Origin: JAOUEA01 sp963825685
Lineage (GTDB): Bacteria > Actinomycetota > UBA4738 > HRBIN12
DNA: 64,000 bases
Assembly: GCA_963825685.1 (NCBI GenBank)
Contig: CAWGUD010000027.1
Span: 106,294 to 170,293 of the forward strand
Direction: 5' to 3'
The notes under the pieces are model-generated. The model ran no database searches and was not told where the DNA came from. It worked only from the letters and a program-made list of their open reading frames with translations. This document shows, in pieces, positions 46,727-54,871 of the stretch. Made by a program: the position numbers and the translations under genes. Within the stretch, counting starts at the first letter, position 1; every line of letters begins with the position of its first letter.

Positions 46727-46751
46727 GGCGGCCTCCTTCGGTCATGGAGCC

Positions 46752-46757
46752 ACGGTA
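46752..46757 (-). promoter_or_regulatory. Candidate kdp -10 box (TACCGT)
   Basis: TACCGT on the minus strand, 25 bases before the first start codon of the kdp operon. No good -35 is seen 17 bases upstream (CTGCCG), which fits an activator-dependent promoter. Confidence 0.35.
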
Positions 46758-46785
46758 GGACCGAGAACGCTGCGCGGCAGCCGTC

Positions 46786-46840
46786 TTGATGCCCCCTTGA
46801 CGGGGGCTGTTCGGATCATTGACGCGTCGCTGACGCCCGA
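46786..46840. promoter_or_regulatory. KdpE-type operator: five 11-base units
   Basis: On the plus strand the 55 bases read as consecutive 11-mers starting TTGATG (46786), TTGACG (46797), TGTTCG (46808), TTGACG (46819) and CTGACG (46830). Four of five share the TTGACG-like core (CGTCAA on the operon strand). The period and position, just upstream of the -35 region, fit a tandem site for an OmpR/KdpE-type activator. Confidence 0.6.
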
Positions 46841-46874
46841 CGCTCGCGCGCGAGCGGGGCCGACCAGGCGGGCC

Positions 46875-47240
46875 TCAGGCGCTGAACTCGAGCCGGGGGT
46901 TGATCATCTTGGGCGGACCGCCGCTCCGCTGTTCCCCCAGCACGCCCTCGACGACGACCTTGGTGCCGAGCGAGAAGCCGCCGATGCCCCGGCGTCCCAT
47001 GAACACGACGATCGCCTCACCCGTTCCATCGGAGACCAGCGCCTCGAGCGACTCGTGCCCGCTCATCGGGAGCACCGTGATGCGTCGGATCACGCCGGCG
47101 ATCTTCACGCGGGTGCGCAGCGGGGCCTCGCCCAGGCGGACGCTGCCCTGGATCGAGTCCGCCCAGTCCTGGGTCTCGGCCGACAGGCGCGCTTCGTCGC
47201 TCTCGGTCAGTCGGTCGAGCCAGCGACGGAGCGCCCCCAT
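46875..47240 (-). CDS. OB-fold nucleic-acid-binding protein
   Basis: 121 residues starting MGALRRWLDRLTESD. An OB fold spans about residues 45-118: RVKIAGVIRRITVLP, EALVSDGTGEAIVVFMG, GTKVVVEGVLGEQRSG, and NPRLEF. It resembles the small actinobacterial OB-fold protein encoded beside ceoBC/APC genes (the Rv2694c type in mycobacteria). Role unknown; in this genome it lies just upstream of the kdp operon on the same strand, about 150 bases away across the operator. Confidence 0.8.
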   Translation of the reverse strand: MGALRRWLDRLTESDEARLSAETQDWADSIQGSVRLGEAPLRTRVKIAGVIRRITVLPMSGHESLEALVSDGTGEAIVVFMGRRGIGGFSLGTKVVVEGVLGEQRSGGPPKMINPRLEFSA

Positions 47241-47273
47241 GTCGTCAGCATCTCTCCCGGGGTTCGCGATACC

Positions 47274-49569
47274 TCAGGCGCTCACGGCGGCCTTGTCGGC
47301 GAACTCGGCGTCGGCGTCGAGCTCGGACTTGCGGGCCTTCGAGACGTAGATCGAGGCGCCGAGGATCACGGCCGCCACCAGGCCGATCGCGATGCGCGCC
47401 GCCGTCTCGTCGGCGAACTCGACGACGAGCGGTGCGATCAGCAGCGCGACGAGGTTCATCACCTTGATCAGCGGATTGAGCGCCGGTCCGGCGGTGTCCT
47501 TGAACGGGTCACCGACCGTGTCGCCGATCACCGCCGCCTTGTGAGCGTCGGAGCCCTTGCCGCCGAAGTGGCCTTCCTCGATGTACTTCTTCGCGTTGTC
47601 CCACGCGCCGCCGGAGTTCGACAGCATCACCGCCATCAGTTGCCCCGTGACGATCGCGCCGGCGAGGAAGCCGCCGAGCGCCTCTTCCTTCAGCAGGAAG
47701 CCGGCGATCACCGGTGAGAGCACCGCCAACAGGCCCGGTGTGAGGAGCTCCCGCAGCGAGGTCTTCGTGCAGATGTCGACGACCCGCGCGTAGTCGGGCT
47801 TGACCGAGTAGTCCATGATGCCCGGGTTCTCGCGGAACTGCTTGCGCACCTCGACCACCACCTGCGCCGCGGCACGGCCGACCGCACGGATCGCGAGCGA
47901 GCTGAACAGGAACGCGATCGTGCCGCCCGCCAGGAGCCCGACGAGGACGTCGGGCTGATCGATGCGGATGCCCTCGAAGGCGAAGCCTGCCTCCTTGAGC
48001 GCTTCCTCGAACGAGCCGAACAGCGACGTGGCCGCGATCACCGCCGTCGCGATCGCGAGACCCTTCGTGATCGCCTTCGTCGAGTTGCCGACGGCGTCCA
48101 GGCCGCCGAGGATCTCGGCGGGCCGGCCCTCGAACTCGCCCGACATCTCCGCGATGCCCTGCGCGTTGTCGCTGATCGGGCCGTAGGTGTCCATCGAGAC
48201 GACGACGCCCGACGGTCGTGAGCATGCCCATGCCCGACAAGGCGATGAAGTACAGGCGCTCGGCGAACAGGTTCGTGGAGTCCGGGTCCGCGAGCAGGAA
48301 CGCAGCCATGATCGTGCCGGCGACGACCAGCGCGGCCCACACGGCCGACTCGAGGCCGACGGAGAAGCCCGAGAGCACGGTCGTCGCAGGACCGGTCACC
48401 GTCGAGTCGGCGACCTCCTTCACGGGCTTGTACTTCGTGTCGGTGAAGTACTGCGTGAGGATCTGGATGATCGAGGCGAGCACGAGGCCGATCGCGACCG
48501 CGACGCCGGGTCGCCAGCTCTCCATGTAGGTGACCGAGATGATCATCACGACCACCGCGGAGATCACCGCCGACAGGAAGAAGCCACGGTTGATCGCCTT
48601 CATGCCGTGCTCCTCCTCGGAGCGCGGCGTCACGGCCATGATGCCGATGATCGACGTGACGACGCCGACCGCGCGCACGAACAGCGGGAACATCACGCCC
48701 GCGATCGCGCCGATCTCGCTGTCGGCGAACGCCGCGGCGCCCAGGATCAGGGCGGCGACCAGCGTCACCTCGTAGCTCTCGAACAGGTCGGCCGCCATGC
48801 CGGCGCAGTCGCCGACGTTGTCGCCCACGTTGTCGGCGATCGTCGCGGCGTTGCGCGGGTCGTCCTCGGGGATGCCCTGCTCGATCTTGCCCACGAGGTC
48901 GGCGCCGACGTCGGCCGCCTTCGTGAAGATGCCGCCGCCGACCCGCATGAACATCGCGAGCAGCGCGCCGCCGAACCCGAATCCCACCAGCACCGCGGTC
49001 GCATCGCCCTGGAAGATCATCAGGATCAGCGTCGCCCCGAAGAGGCCGAGGCCGACCGTGAACATGCCGGCGACCCCGCCGGCGCGGAACGCGATCGTGA
49101 GCGCCTTGCGCAGCCCGCTCTCCTTGGCCGCGTTCGCGGTGCGCACGTTCGCGCGCACCGCGAGCCACATGCCCGCGTACCCCGTCAGCATCGAGGCGCC
49201 CGCGCCGAGCAGGAACGCGACCGACCGTCCGACACGGATCGACAGCTCCGGCGACATGCCGAGCAGGGTCGTCGTGACGGCGTCGGAGACCGGCAGTGCG
49301 AAGAACAGCACCACGGTCAGGATGCCGAGGAAGATGCCGAGCGTGCTGAACTGACGGCTCAGGTAGGCCTTCGCCCCTTCCTGGATCGCGGTGGCGATCT
49401 CACGCATCTTGTCGCTGCCCTCGGGCTCGGCGAGCACCTTCGCCCGCAGGTACCAGGCGAACGCGAGCGCCACGAGCGAGATCGCCAGCACGATCCAGAG
49501 CCATGTGCTCTCGAACGACCCGAAGGTGACCTCGAGCGGGCCGCCTTCCTGGGCAAGGATGCGGAACAT
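47274..49569 (-). CDS. hppA: Membrane H+-translocating pyrophosphatase, one frame break
   Basis: 764 residues when one extra base in the CCC at 48208-48210 is removed (GMLTTVG, resuming VVVSMDTYGPISDNA). About 16 helices; PPi-binding motifs DVGADLVGKIEQG, DNVGDNVGDCAG and GDTVGDPFKDTAGPALN. Lys in GNSTKAITKG is the residue typical of K+-independent H+-pumping enzymes. ATG has AGGAGG just upstream. Uses pyrophosphate hydrolysis to pump protons and lower PPi. Confidence 0.95.
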
Positions 49570-49632
49570 GCAACCTCCTGAAGTCGGGTGGAGTCCTCTC
49601 TGGGGCGCCCGAGCGGGCCGGGCGACCGGTGC

Positions 49633-49638
49633 AGTATA
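49633..49638 (-). promoter_or_regulatory. Candidate hppA -10 box (TATACT)
   Basis: TATACT on the minus strand, 63 bases before the hppA ATG, a good -10 match; the -35 is not clear. Implies a leader of about 55 bases with the AGGAGG site. Confidence 0.45.
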
Positions 49639-49706
49639 GGGAACGCTCCCCCGTGCGACCTGCAGGGATGCCGCGCGCGGCGACGCTCGTGGGAGCATGT
49701 CGCGCG

Positions 49707-50202
49707 ATGGGGTTCGAGGGCACCACGCTGTGGCGCATCCGTCGGAAGGTCGGCACCGATCTCGTGCTGTGGCCGGGCGCCAGCGTGATGGTCGTTGCGT
49801 GACGACGGCCGGGTGCTCGTGGCCCATCGCCTCGACAACGACATGTGGGCGATCCCGGGCGGCGGGGCCGAGCAGGGTTCGAGCTTCGTCGACACGGCCG
49901 TCACCGAGTTGCGTGAGGAGGTCGGTCTCGTCGCCGACCCCGGGGACCTCGAGGCGTTCGCCTGCATCTCGCGCGAGGACAACCACCTCGAGACCTACCC
50001 CAACGGCGACGTGACCCACTACTTCGGGCTCTGGTTCGTGCTCCGCCGGTGGCAGGGCGAGCCCGTGGGCGACGGGGAGGAGATGGGCGAGATCGCCTGG
50101 GCCGACCTCGACGATCCGCCCCAACCGCTCTTGCGCTCGACGCGGGTCGGGTTCGAGCTGTACCGCGCGTGGCTGGAGACCGGCCGCTTCCAGGCCTACT
50201 GA
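49707..50202 (+). CDS. Nudix hydrolase, one frame break
   Basis: About 165 residues starting MGFEGTTLWRIRRKVG, with LVLWPGASVMVV before and RDDGRVLVAHRLDNDMWAIPGGG after a break near 49795. The Nudix box reads GGGAEQGSSFVDTAVTELREEVGL: the metal-binding glutamates (E-x-x-E-E) are kept, but the first conserved Glu is Ser and the conserved Arg is Thr. Substrate unknown; such WAIPGG enzymes often act on nucleoside diphosphate derivatives. It converges with nhaA, overlapping by seven bases at the stops. Confidence 0.8.
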
Positions 50203-51638
50203 GGCTCTCCTGGCTGAGGCTCGCCCGGCTGAGGCTCGTCCGGAACCTTCGCGGTCGCCCCCGGCGACGGCGCCACACGCAGGATCACGTAGCCGAGCAC
50301 GCCCGCCACCAGCGAGGCAGCGAGGATCGCCGTCTTCGCCTCGTCGAGCAGCGGCCCTGGCGGGAACGCGAGCTCCGCGATGAAGAGGGCCACCGTGAAC
50401 CCGATGCCCGCGGTCATGCCCATGCCGGTGAGGTCTCCCCACCCCACGTCGTCGGCGAGACTGCCCAGCCCGGAGCGCACCGCGAGGAACGATCCCACGA
50501 GCACGCCGATCGGCTTCCCGAGCACGAGCCCGAAGAAGACGCCCAAGGAGACCGGCGCCGTGAGGGCGTCGCCGAGCCGGGTGAGCGACAGCTCCACACC
50601 GGCGTTCGCCAGGGCGAAGATCGGCAGGATCACGAAGCTCGTCCACGGCAGCAACGCGTGCTCGGTGCGGGCGAGCGGCGACACGGCTTCGCGGGAGAGC
50701 CACGCGAGGCGCATCCACCATTGCGCATCGTCATCGGCCGATCTCGGCTCGTCGCTCGTCTCGTCGGCGGTGCGGCGAGCCTCCTCGCTCACCGCGGCCG
50801 GACGCTGGAAGGGGGTCGCCGGCGTCAGCAGCCCGAGGACCACCCCCGCGATCGTCGGATGGATGCCCGCCTCGTACGTCGCGTACCAGAGGGCAGCCCC
50901 GAGCACCACGTACACGAGGATGAAGCGGATGTGCACCGCGTTCGCGACCGCGATCACGCCGACGATCGCGAACGCCGCCATCAGGGCGTTGGCCTCGACA
51001 CCGCCGGTGTAGAAGATCGCGATCACGATGATCGCCCCGATGTCGTCGACGATCGCGAGCGTCAGCAGGAGGGGCTTCAGCCTCGGCGACGCGTAGGACG
51101 CGGCAAGCGCCAGCACCCCCAGGGCGAACGCGATGTCGGTGGCCATCGGGATACCCCACCCGCGCCCGGCCTCACCGCCGCCCGCGAGGGCCAGGTAGAT
51201 CAGAGCCGGCGCCACCATGCCGCCGATCGCCGCCATGATCGGCAGGGTGGCGACCCTGAGCTTCTGCAGCTCCCCCGAGACGACCTCGCGCTTGATCTCG
51301 AGGCCGACCACGAGGAAGAAGAGCGCCATGAGCCCGTCGTTCACCCAGAAGTGCAGGTCCTTCTGGAGATCGACCAGCGAGCCGAGCCGAACGGTGAACT
51401 CGGTCGCGAAGAGGGACTCGTACCCGCTCTTCCAGGGGGAGTTGGCCCAGACGAGTGCCAGGACCACCGCCACGAACAACAGCGAAGCGCTCGCCGTCGC
51501 CGTCTGCAGGAACTCCTGCAACGGCTGCACGACCCGCCTCGGGACCAGCCGCTCCGACCGTGACCACGGTGGCCGGACTTCCTCGAAGGCGTCTCGGGAC
51601 GAGCCTGCGCGAGGATCGGGCGTGACCGGTTCGGACAT
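50196..51638 (-). CDS. nhaA: Na+/H+ antiporter NhaA
   Basis: 480 residues from MSEPVTPDPRAG, with GGAGGAG upstream; a start at 51689 is less likely. About 12 helices; MATDIAFALG and TLAIVDDIGAIIVIAIFY carry the acidic residues of the ion-binding site, and GVEANALMAAFAIV follows. A cytoplasmic acidic/Arg-rich loop near residues 325-355 (EEARRTADETSDEPRSADDD) is an insertion. The C-terminus ends in a PQPGEPQPGEPQPGEPQ repeat. Exports Na+ for H+. Confidence 0.95.
   Translation of the reverse strand: MSEPVTPDPRAGSSRDAFEEVRPPWSRSERLVPRRVVQPLQEFLQTATASASLLFVAVVLALVWANSPWKSGYESLFATEFTVRLGSLVDLQKDLHFWVNDGLMALFFLVVGLEIKREVVSGELQKLRVATLPIMAAIGGMVAPALIYLALAGGGEAGRGWGIPMATDIAFALGVLALAASYASPRLKPLLLTLAIVDDIGAIIVIAIFYTGGVEANALMAAFAIVGVIAVANAVHIRFILVYVVLGAALWYATYEAGIHPTIAGVVLGLLTPATPFQRPAAVSEEARRTADETSDEPRSADDDAQWWMRLAWLSREAVSPLARTEHALLPWTSFVILPIFALANAGVELSLTRLGDALTAPVSLGVFFGLVLGKPIGVLVGSFLAVRSGLGSLADDVGWGDLTGMGMTAGIGFTVALFIAELAFPPGPLLDEAKTAILAASLVAGVLGYVILRVAPSPGATAKVPDEPQPGEPQPGEPQ
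50199..50243 (-). repeat. 15-base tandem repeat at the 3' end of nhaA
   Basis: Three near-identical copies of a 15-base unit encoding PGEPQ, with slight differences between copies (GCCAGG/GCCGGG). Likely a slippage-prone, variable tail. Confidence 0.6.
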
Positions 51639-51749
51639 GACGACTCCTCCCGCCGACCAGTCTTCCCGGCACACCTGTTGCGTCGCCACCCATCGTACCC
51701 GTCACGGAAATCACACGGCGATGTCGTTGGCGAGGCCCGCCGCCGCCGG

Positions 51750-51755
51750 TAGGCT
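51750..51755 (+). promoter_or_regulatory. Candidate -10 box (TAGGCT)
   Basis: TAGGCT nine bases before the TTG start at 51765; no Shine-Dalgarno sequence. Confidence 0.4.
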
Positions 51756-51764
51756 CCGCACGTT

Positions 51765-52490
51765 TTGGCAGATGGTCGGCACGTAGCCACCCCTTCCCGG
51801 AAGAAGCCCCTCCTGATCGTCGGCGCCCTCGTGATCGGCGCGCTCGCGGTGGTGGCGATCTTCGCGCTGTCCGGCGGCGACGCCGGTCCTCTCACCGACC
51901 TCGTGGGCGACGACACCCCCGAGACCCCCGAGTTCGCGTTCGAGGCGGGCAAGCCGAAGGCCGTCGAGACATCGGCGAAGCCGGATCATCAGGCCGCCGT
52001 CGCCGCCGCCCAGGCGCCCTCGACCGCCGTCACGCAGCAGCTCGACGGGCTCTACACCGCGGCCTTCCTCGACCCGGGCAACTGGATGGACGGGGAGTAC
52101 GACGACGTGCTCGAGTACTTCTCCGACGATGCCCGCGATGCCGCCGAGACCCAGCTCGACGTGCTGACGGCGGGGACGGAGGCGGGCGAGGCTTTCGAGT
52201 CGATCACGCCGCGTCCGAGCACGCTCAAGGTCCACGTGCTCCTCGATCCCTCACGTGTGCCGCACGCCGTCGAGGGGAGCGCACGCTTCGTCGCCCGCGG
52301 CACGGGCGCCGACGGCCAGGTGGAGTTCGTCAGCAAGGGCCAGTTCGTGTTCGAGAAGATCGACGGCGAGTGGCTCGTGGTCTCGTTCTCTGTGCAGCGC
52401 AGCGACGAGGAGCGTGAACCGAAGCCGAGCGCATCGGGCTCGCCGGGTGCGAGCGGGAGCGCCGAGCCGTCGGAGGCCGAGGCCTCGTGA
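51765..52490 (+). CDS. Hypothetical anchored extracytoplasmic protein
   Basis: 241 residues with a TTG start, the first usable codon after the -10 box. A membrane anchor at about 16-36 (LLIVGALVIGALAVVAIFAL) is followed by an acidic linker and a folded region about 75-210 (YDDVLEYFSDDARDAAE, TLKVHVLLDP, ARFVARGTG, VEFVSKGQFVFEKIDGEWLVVSFSV), suggestive of an SnoaL/NTF2- or Mce-associated-like fold. The tail is Ser/Pro/Glu rich. Its stop overlaps the GTG of the LytR-CpsA-Psr gene (GTGA), so the two are coupled and may act together at the cell wall. Confidence 0.7.
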   Translation: MADGRHVATPSRKKPLLIVGALVIGALAVVAIFALSGGDAGPLTDLVGDDTPETPEFAFEAGKPKAVETSAKPDHQAAVAAAQAPSTAVTQQLDGLYTAAFLDPGNWMDGEYDDVLEYFSDDARDAAETQLDVLTAGTEAGEAFESITPRPSTLKVHVLLDPSRVPHAVEGSARFVARGTGADGQVEFVSKGQFVFEKIDGEWLVVSFSVQRSDEEREPKPSASGSPGASGSAEPSEAEAS

Positions 52491-53434
52491 GGCGGCGCGC
52501 GACGTTCCTCGTGGTCGCCCTCGTGGCCTGGGTCCTCGGCTCGGGCCTCGGCGCCCTGAGCGGCACCGTCGTCGCGCGGGCGCAGTCGACCGGTGTCGTG
52601 ATGGGCAAGGCGCACGCCGGCTTCACGCCGTCGCTCACCGGGTCCAAGCCCGTCGTGATCCTCGCGATCGGGTCGGGCGCGCGCGAAGGCGAGAACGTGA
52701 TGCGCTCGCTCGGCGACTCGCTGCACATGATCTTCCTGAACCCCGCGAAGAAGCGAGCGGTCCTCGTGGGTGTGCCGCGCGACTCCTACCTGCCGATCCC
52801 CGGCCACGGCAGCGGCAAGATCAACTCCGCGATGGTCTTCGGCGGGCCCGAGCTCATGGTGTCGACGATGGAGCAGAACTTCGGCGTCACGATCGACTAC
52901 TGGGCGCTCACGACGTTCTGGGGTTTCACCGACATGATCAACGCGGTCGGCGGGCTCACGGTCGACGTGCCGTTCCCGATGGTCGATTCGTACTCACGCA
53001 GCGACTTCCAGCCGGGGGTCCAGAAGTTCACCGGCCCGGAGGCGCTCGCGTTCTCACGTGACCGTCACAGCCTGGAGCAGGGCGACTTCGGCCGCCAGGA
53101 GAACGGCGGCCGCCTCATGCTCTCGGCGCTCGCGCAGTTCAAGAAGGAGTTCCGCGCCGACCAGGCCCGACTCTTCACGTGGCTCGGCGCCGGCATGCGC
53201 AACATCGAGACCGAGATCCCGTTGTCGGAGGTCATGGCCCTCGCGTTCACGGCGTCGAAGGTGCCACCGGCGAAGGTGCAGAACGTCGTGCTGCCCGGCG
53301 GCACGGGCACGATCGGCGGCATCTCGGTCGTCACGCTCGACATGGCGCGGGCCCGCGCGATCGTGGCCGACGCGAAGCAAGACGGCATGCTCCTCAAGAA
53401 GAACGTGCCGCCCAGCCCCACCGCCAACGAGTGA
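52487..53434 (+). CDS. LytR-CpsA-Psr family protein
   Basis: 315 residues; N-terminal membrane anchor about 6-28. The LCP domain has the catalytic and lipid-binding signatures VGVPRDSYLPIPGHGSGKINSA, FGGPELM, the central VGGLTVDVPFPMVDS and SRDRHSLEQGDFGRQENGG, where the Arg/Asp residues bind the pyrophosphate of the lipid donor. These enzymes attach polymers to peptidoglycan or arabinogalactan-like chains. GTG start coupled to the preceding gene; the next gene begins 28 bases downstream with its own -10-like box. Confidence 0.92.
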   Translation: MRRRATFLVVALVAWVLGSGLGALSGTVVARAQSTGVVMGKAHAGFTPSLTGSKPVVILAIGSGAREGENVMRSLGDSLHMIFLNPAKKRAVLVGVPRDSYLPIPGHGSGKINSAMVFGGPELMVSTMEQNFGVTIDYWALTTFWGFTDMINAVGGLTVDVPFPMVDSYSRSDFQPGVQKFTGPEALAFSRDRHSLEQGDFGRQENGGRLMLSALAQFKKEFRADQARLFTWLGAGMRNIETEIPLSEVMALAFTASKVPPAKVQNVVLPGGTGTIGGISVVTLDMARARAIVADAKQDGMLLKKNVPPSPTANE

Positions 53435-53447
53435 CCTCGTGGCGGGG

Positions 53448-53453
53448 TAGTCT
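53448..53453 (+). promoter_or_regulatory. Candidate -10 box (TAGTCT)
   Basis: TAGTCT nine bases before the ATG of the exchanger gene, without a Shine-Dalgarno sequence. Confidence 0.4.
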
Positions 53454-53462
53454 GCGGCTCGC

Positions 53463-54836
53463 ATGACGACCCTTCAGGACGACCTGACCGACGTCCACCC
53501 CGGGCGCGCCAAGATCGAGATCGCCCTCGCCCTCGCGCTCACGGTCCCGGGGTTCGTCGTGCGGTTCACGCACCCGGACATCTCGCATCCGCTCGAGGCC
53601 TTCCTGTTCGGCCTCGCGATCGTGGGAGCCGCGTTCATGCTCTCGTGGGCCGCCGAGGCCGCGCAGCTCGACATCTCGGCGGGACTCGCGATCGCGATCC
53701 TCGCCCTGATCGCCGTGTTGCCCGAGTACGCGGTCGACTTCGTGTTCGCGAAGAAGGGCGGGGAGTCGTTCGCCCAGACGGGGGCGGCCTGCCTGCCGCT
53801 CGACGGCGGCACGGAGTCGCCGTGTCATCTCGCCCTCGCCAACATGACCGGCGCGAACCGCCTGCTGATCGGCGTGGGCTGGACGATGGTGATCTTCATC
53901 GCCTACTACCGTCTCAAGAAGCGCAACCGCCTCGTGAAGACCCCCAACGGCCGCTGGGAAGGTGTGCGCCTCGACCGCGAGCACTCGATCGAGATCGGGT
54001 ACCTGGCCATCGCCACGATCTACTCGCTGACGCTGCCGCTGAAGCACTCCGTGACGCTGATCGACGCCGCGATCCTGATCGGCATCTTCATCGCTTACTC
54101 GATCAGGGTCTCGAGGGCGCCGGCCGAGGAACCGCACCTCGTCGGTCCCGCGCGCTACATCGGCACGTTCGGCACCGTGCCCCGGCGCATCATGGTCGGG
54201 GCGATCGCGGTGTTCGCCGCTGCGGTGATCCTGCTGTTCGCCGAGCATTTCGCCGAGGCGCTCGTGCTCTCGGGCGAGGCCCTCGGGGTGAGCGAGTTCC
54301 TGCTCGTGCAGTGGGTCGCGCCGCTCGCATCGGAGGCTCCCGAGCTGCTGATCGCCGGTCTCTATGCCTGGCGATTGAACACGAGCGCGGGCCTCGGCAC
54401 GCTCGTCTCGTCGAAGGTGAACCAGTGGACGCTGCTCGTCGGCACGCTGCCGATCGTCTTCTCGTTCGCCGCCGGTGGGCTCCACGGGCTGCCTCTCGAC
54501 ACCGTGCAGCGAGAGGAGCTGTTCCTCACGGCCGCGCAGTCGTTCTTCGCCGTCGCCGTGATCTCGAGCCTCACGATGTCGTTGCGAGAAGCGTTGTTCC
54601 TCTTCGCCCTGTTCTGGGGACAGTTCATCCTCGGCGGCATCGTCCCGGAGCAGTACCACGGCATCGAACGCGTCGCCGTGGGCATCGTCTACCTCGTGTT
54701 GGGCGTCTGGGTGCTCGTGAGCGACCGGTTCAACTTCCGGCAGCTGGCGCGTGATGCGTTCAGGGCGCCCTACGACGAGCTCGCCCGGGAACGGGAGGCG
54801 GACGCGCTCGCCGAAGCCGCCCGACGCCAGGTCTGA
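53463..54836 (+). CDS. CaCA-type sodium/calcium exchanger family protein
   Basis: 457 residues with about 10 helices. Two inverted alpha-repeats typical of the cation/Ca2+ exchanger superfamily: LIAVLPEYAVDFVFA with NMTGANRLLIGVG, and APLASEAPELLIAGLYAWR with TLVSSKVNQWTLLVG. The acidic residues PE(Y/L) in each repeat are the likely cation ligands. The central cytoplasmic loop is short and lacks regulatory domains. Probably exchanges Na+ or H+ against Ca2+, in keeping with the ion-transport theme of this segment. Confidence 0.87.
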   Translation: MTTLQDDLTDVHPGRAKIEIALALALTVPGFVVRFTHPDISHPLEAFLFGLAIVGAAFMLSWAAEAAQLDISAGLAIAILALIAVLPEYAVDFVFAKKGGESFAQTGAACLPLDGGTESPCHLALANMTGANRLLIGVGWTMVIFIAYYRLKKRNRLVKTPNGRWEGVRLDREHSIEIGYLAIATIYSLTLPLKHSVTLIDAAILIGIFIAYSIRVSRAPAEEPHLVGPARYIGTFGTVPRRIMVGAIAVFAAAVILLFAEHFAEALVLSGEALGVSEFLLVQWVAPLASEAPELLIAGLYAWRLNTSAGLGTLVSSKVNQWTLLVGTLPIVFSFAAGGLHGLPLDTVQREELFLTAAQSFFAVAVISSLTMSLREALFLFALFWGQFILGGIVPEQYHGIERVAVGIVYLVLGVWVLVSDRFNFRQLARDAFRAPYDELAREREADALAEAARRQV

Positions 54837-54859
54837 GCGCCCTCGTCGCCCGCCGCCGG

Positions 54860-54865
54860 TAGCCT
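54860..54865 (+). promoter_or_regulatory. Candidate -10 box (TAGCCT)
   Basis: TAGCCT six bases before the GTG of the helicase gene; leaderless arrangement. Confidence 0.4.
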
Positions 54866-54871
54866 TCCGCC

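Noticed and set aside
47509..50721. 1070-residue extended pyrophosphatase
   Set aside because: The N-terminal extension is antisense to the Nudix and nhaA genes; a proper start with AGGAGG exists at 49569.
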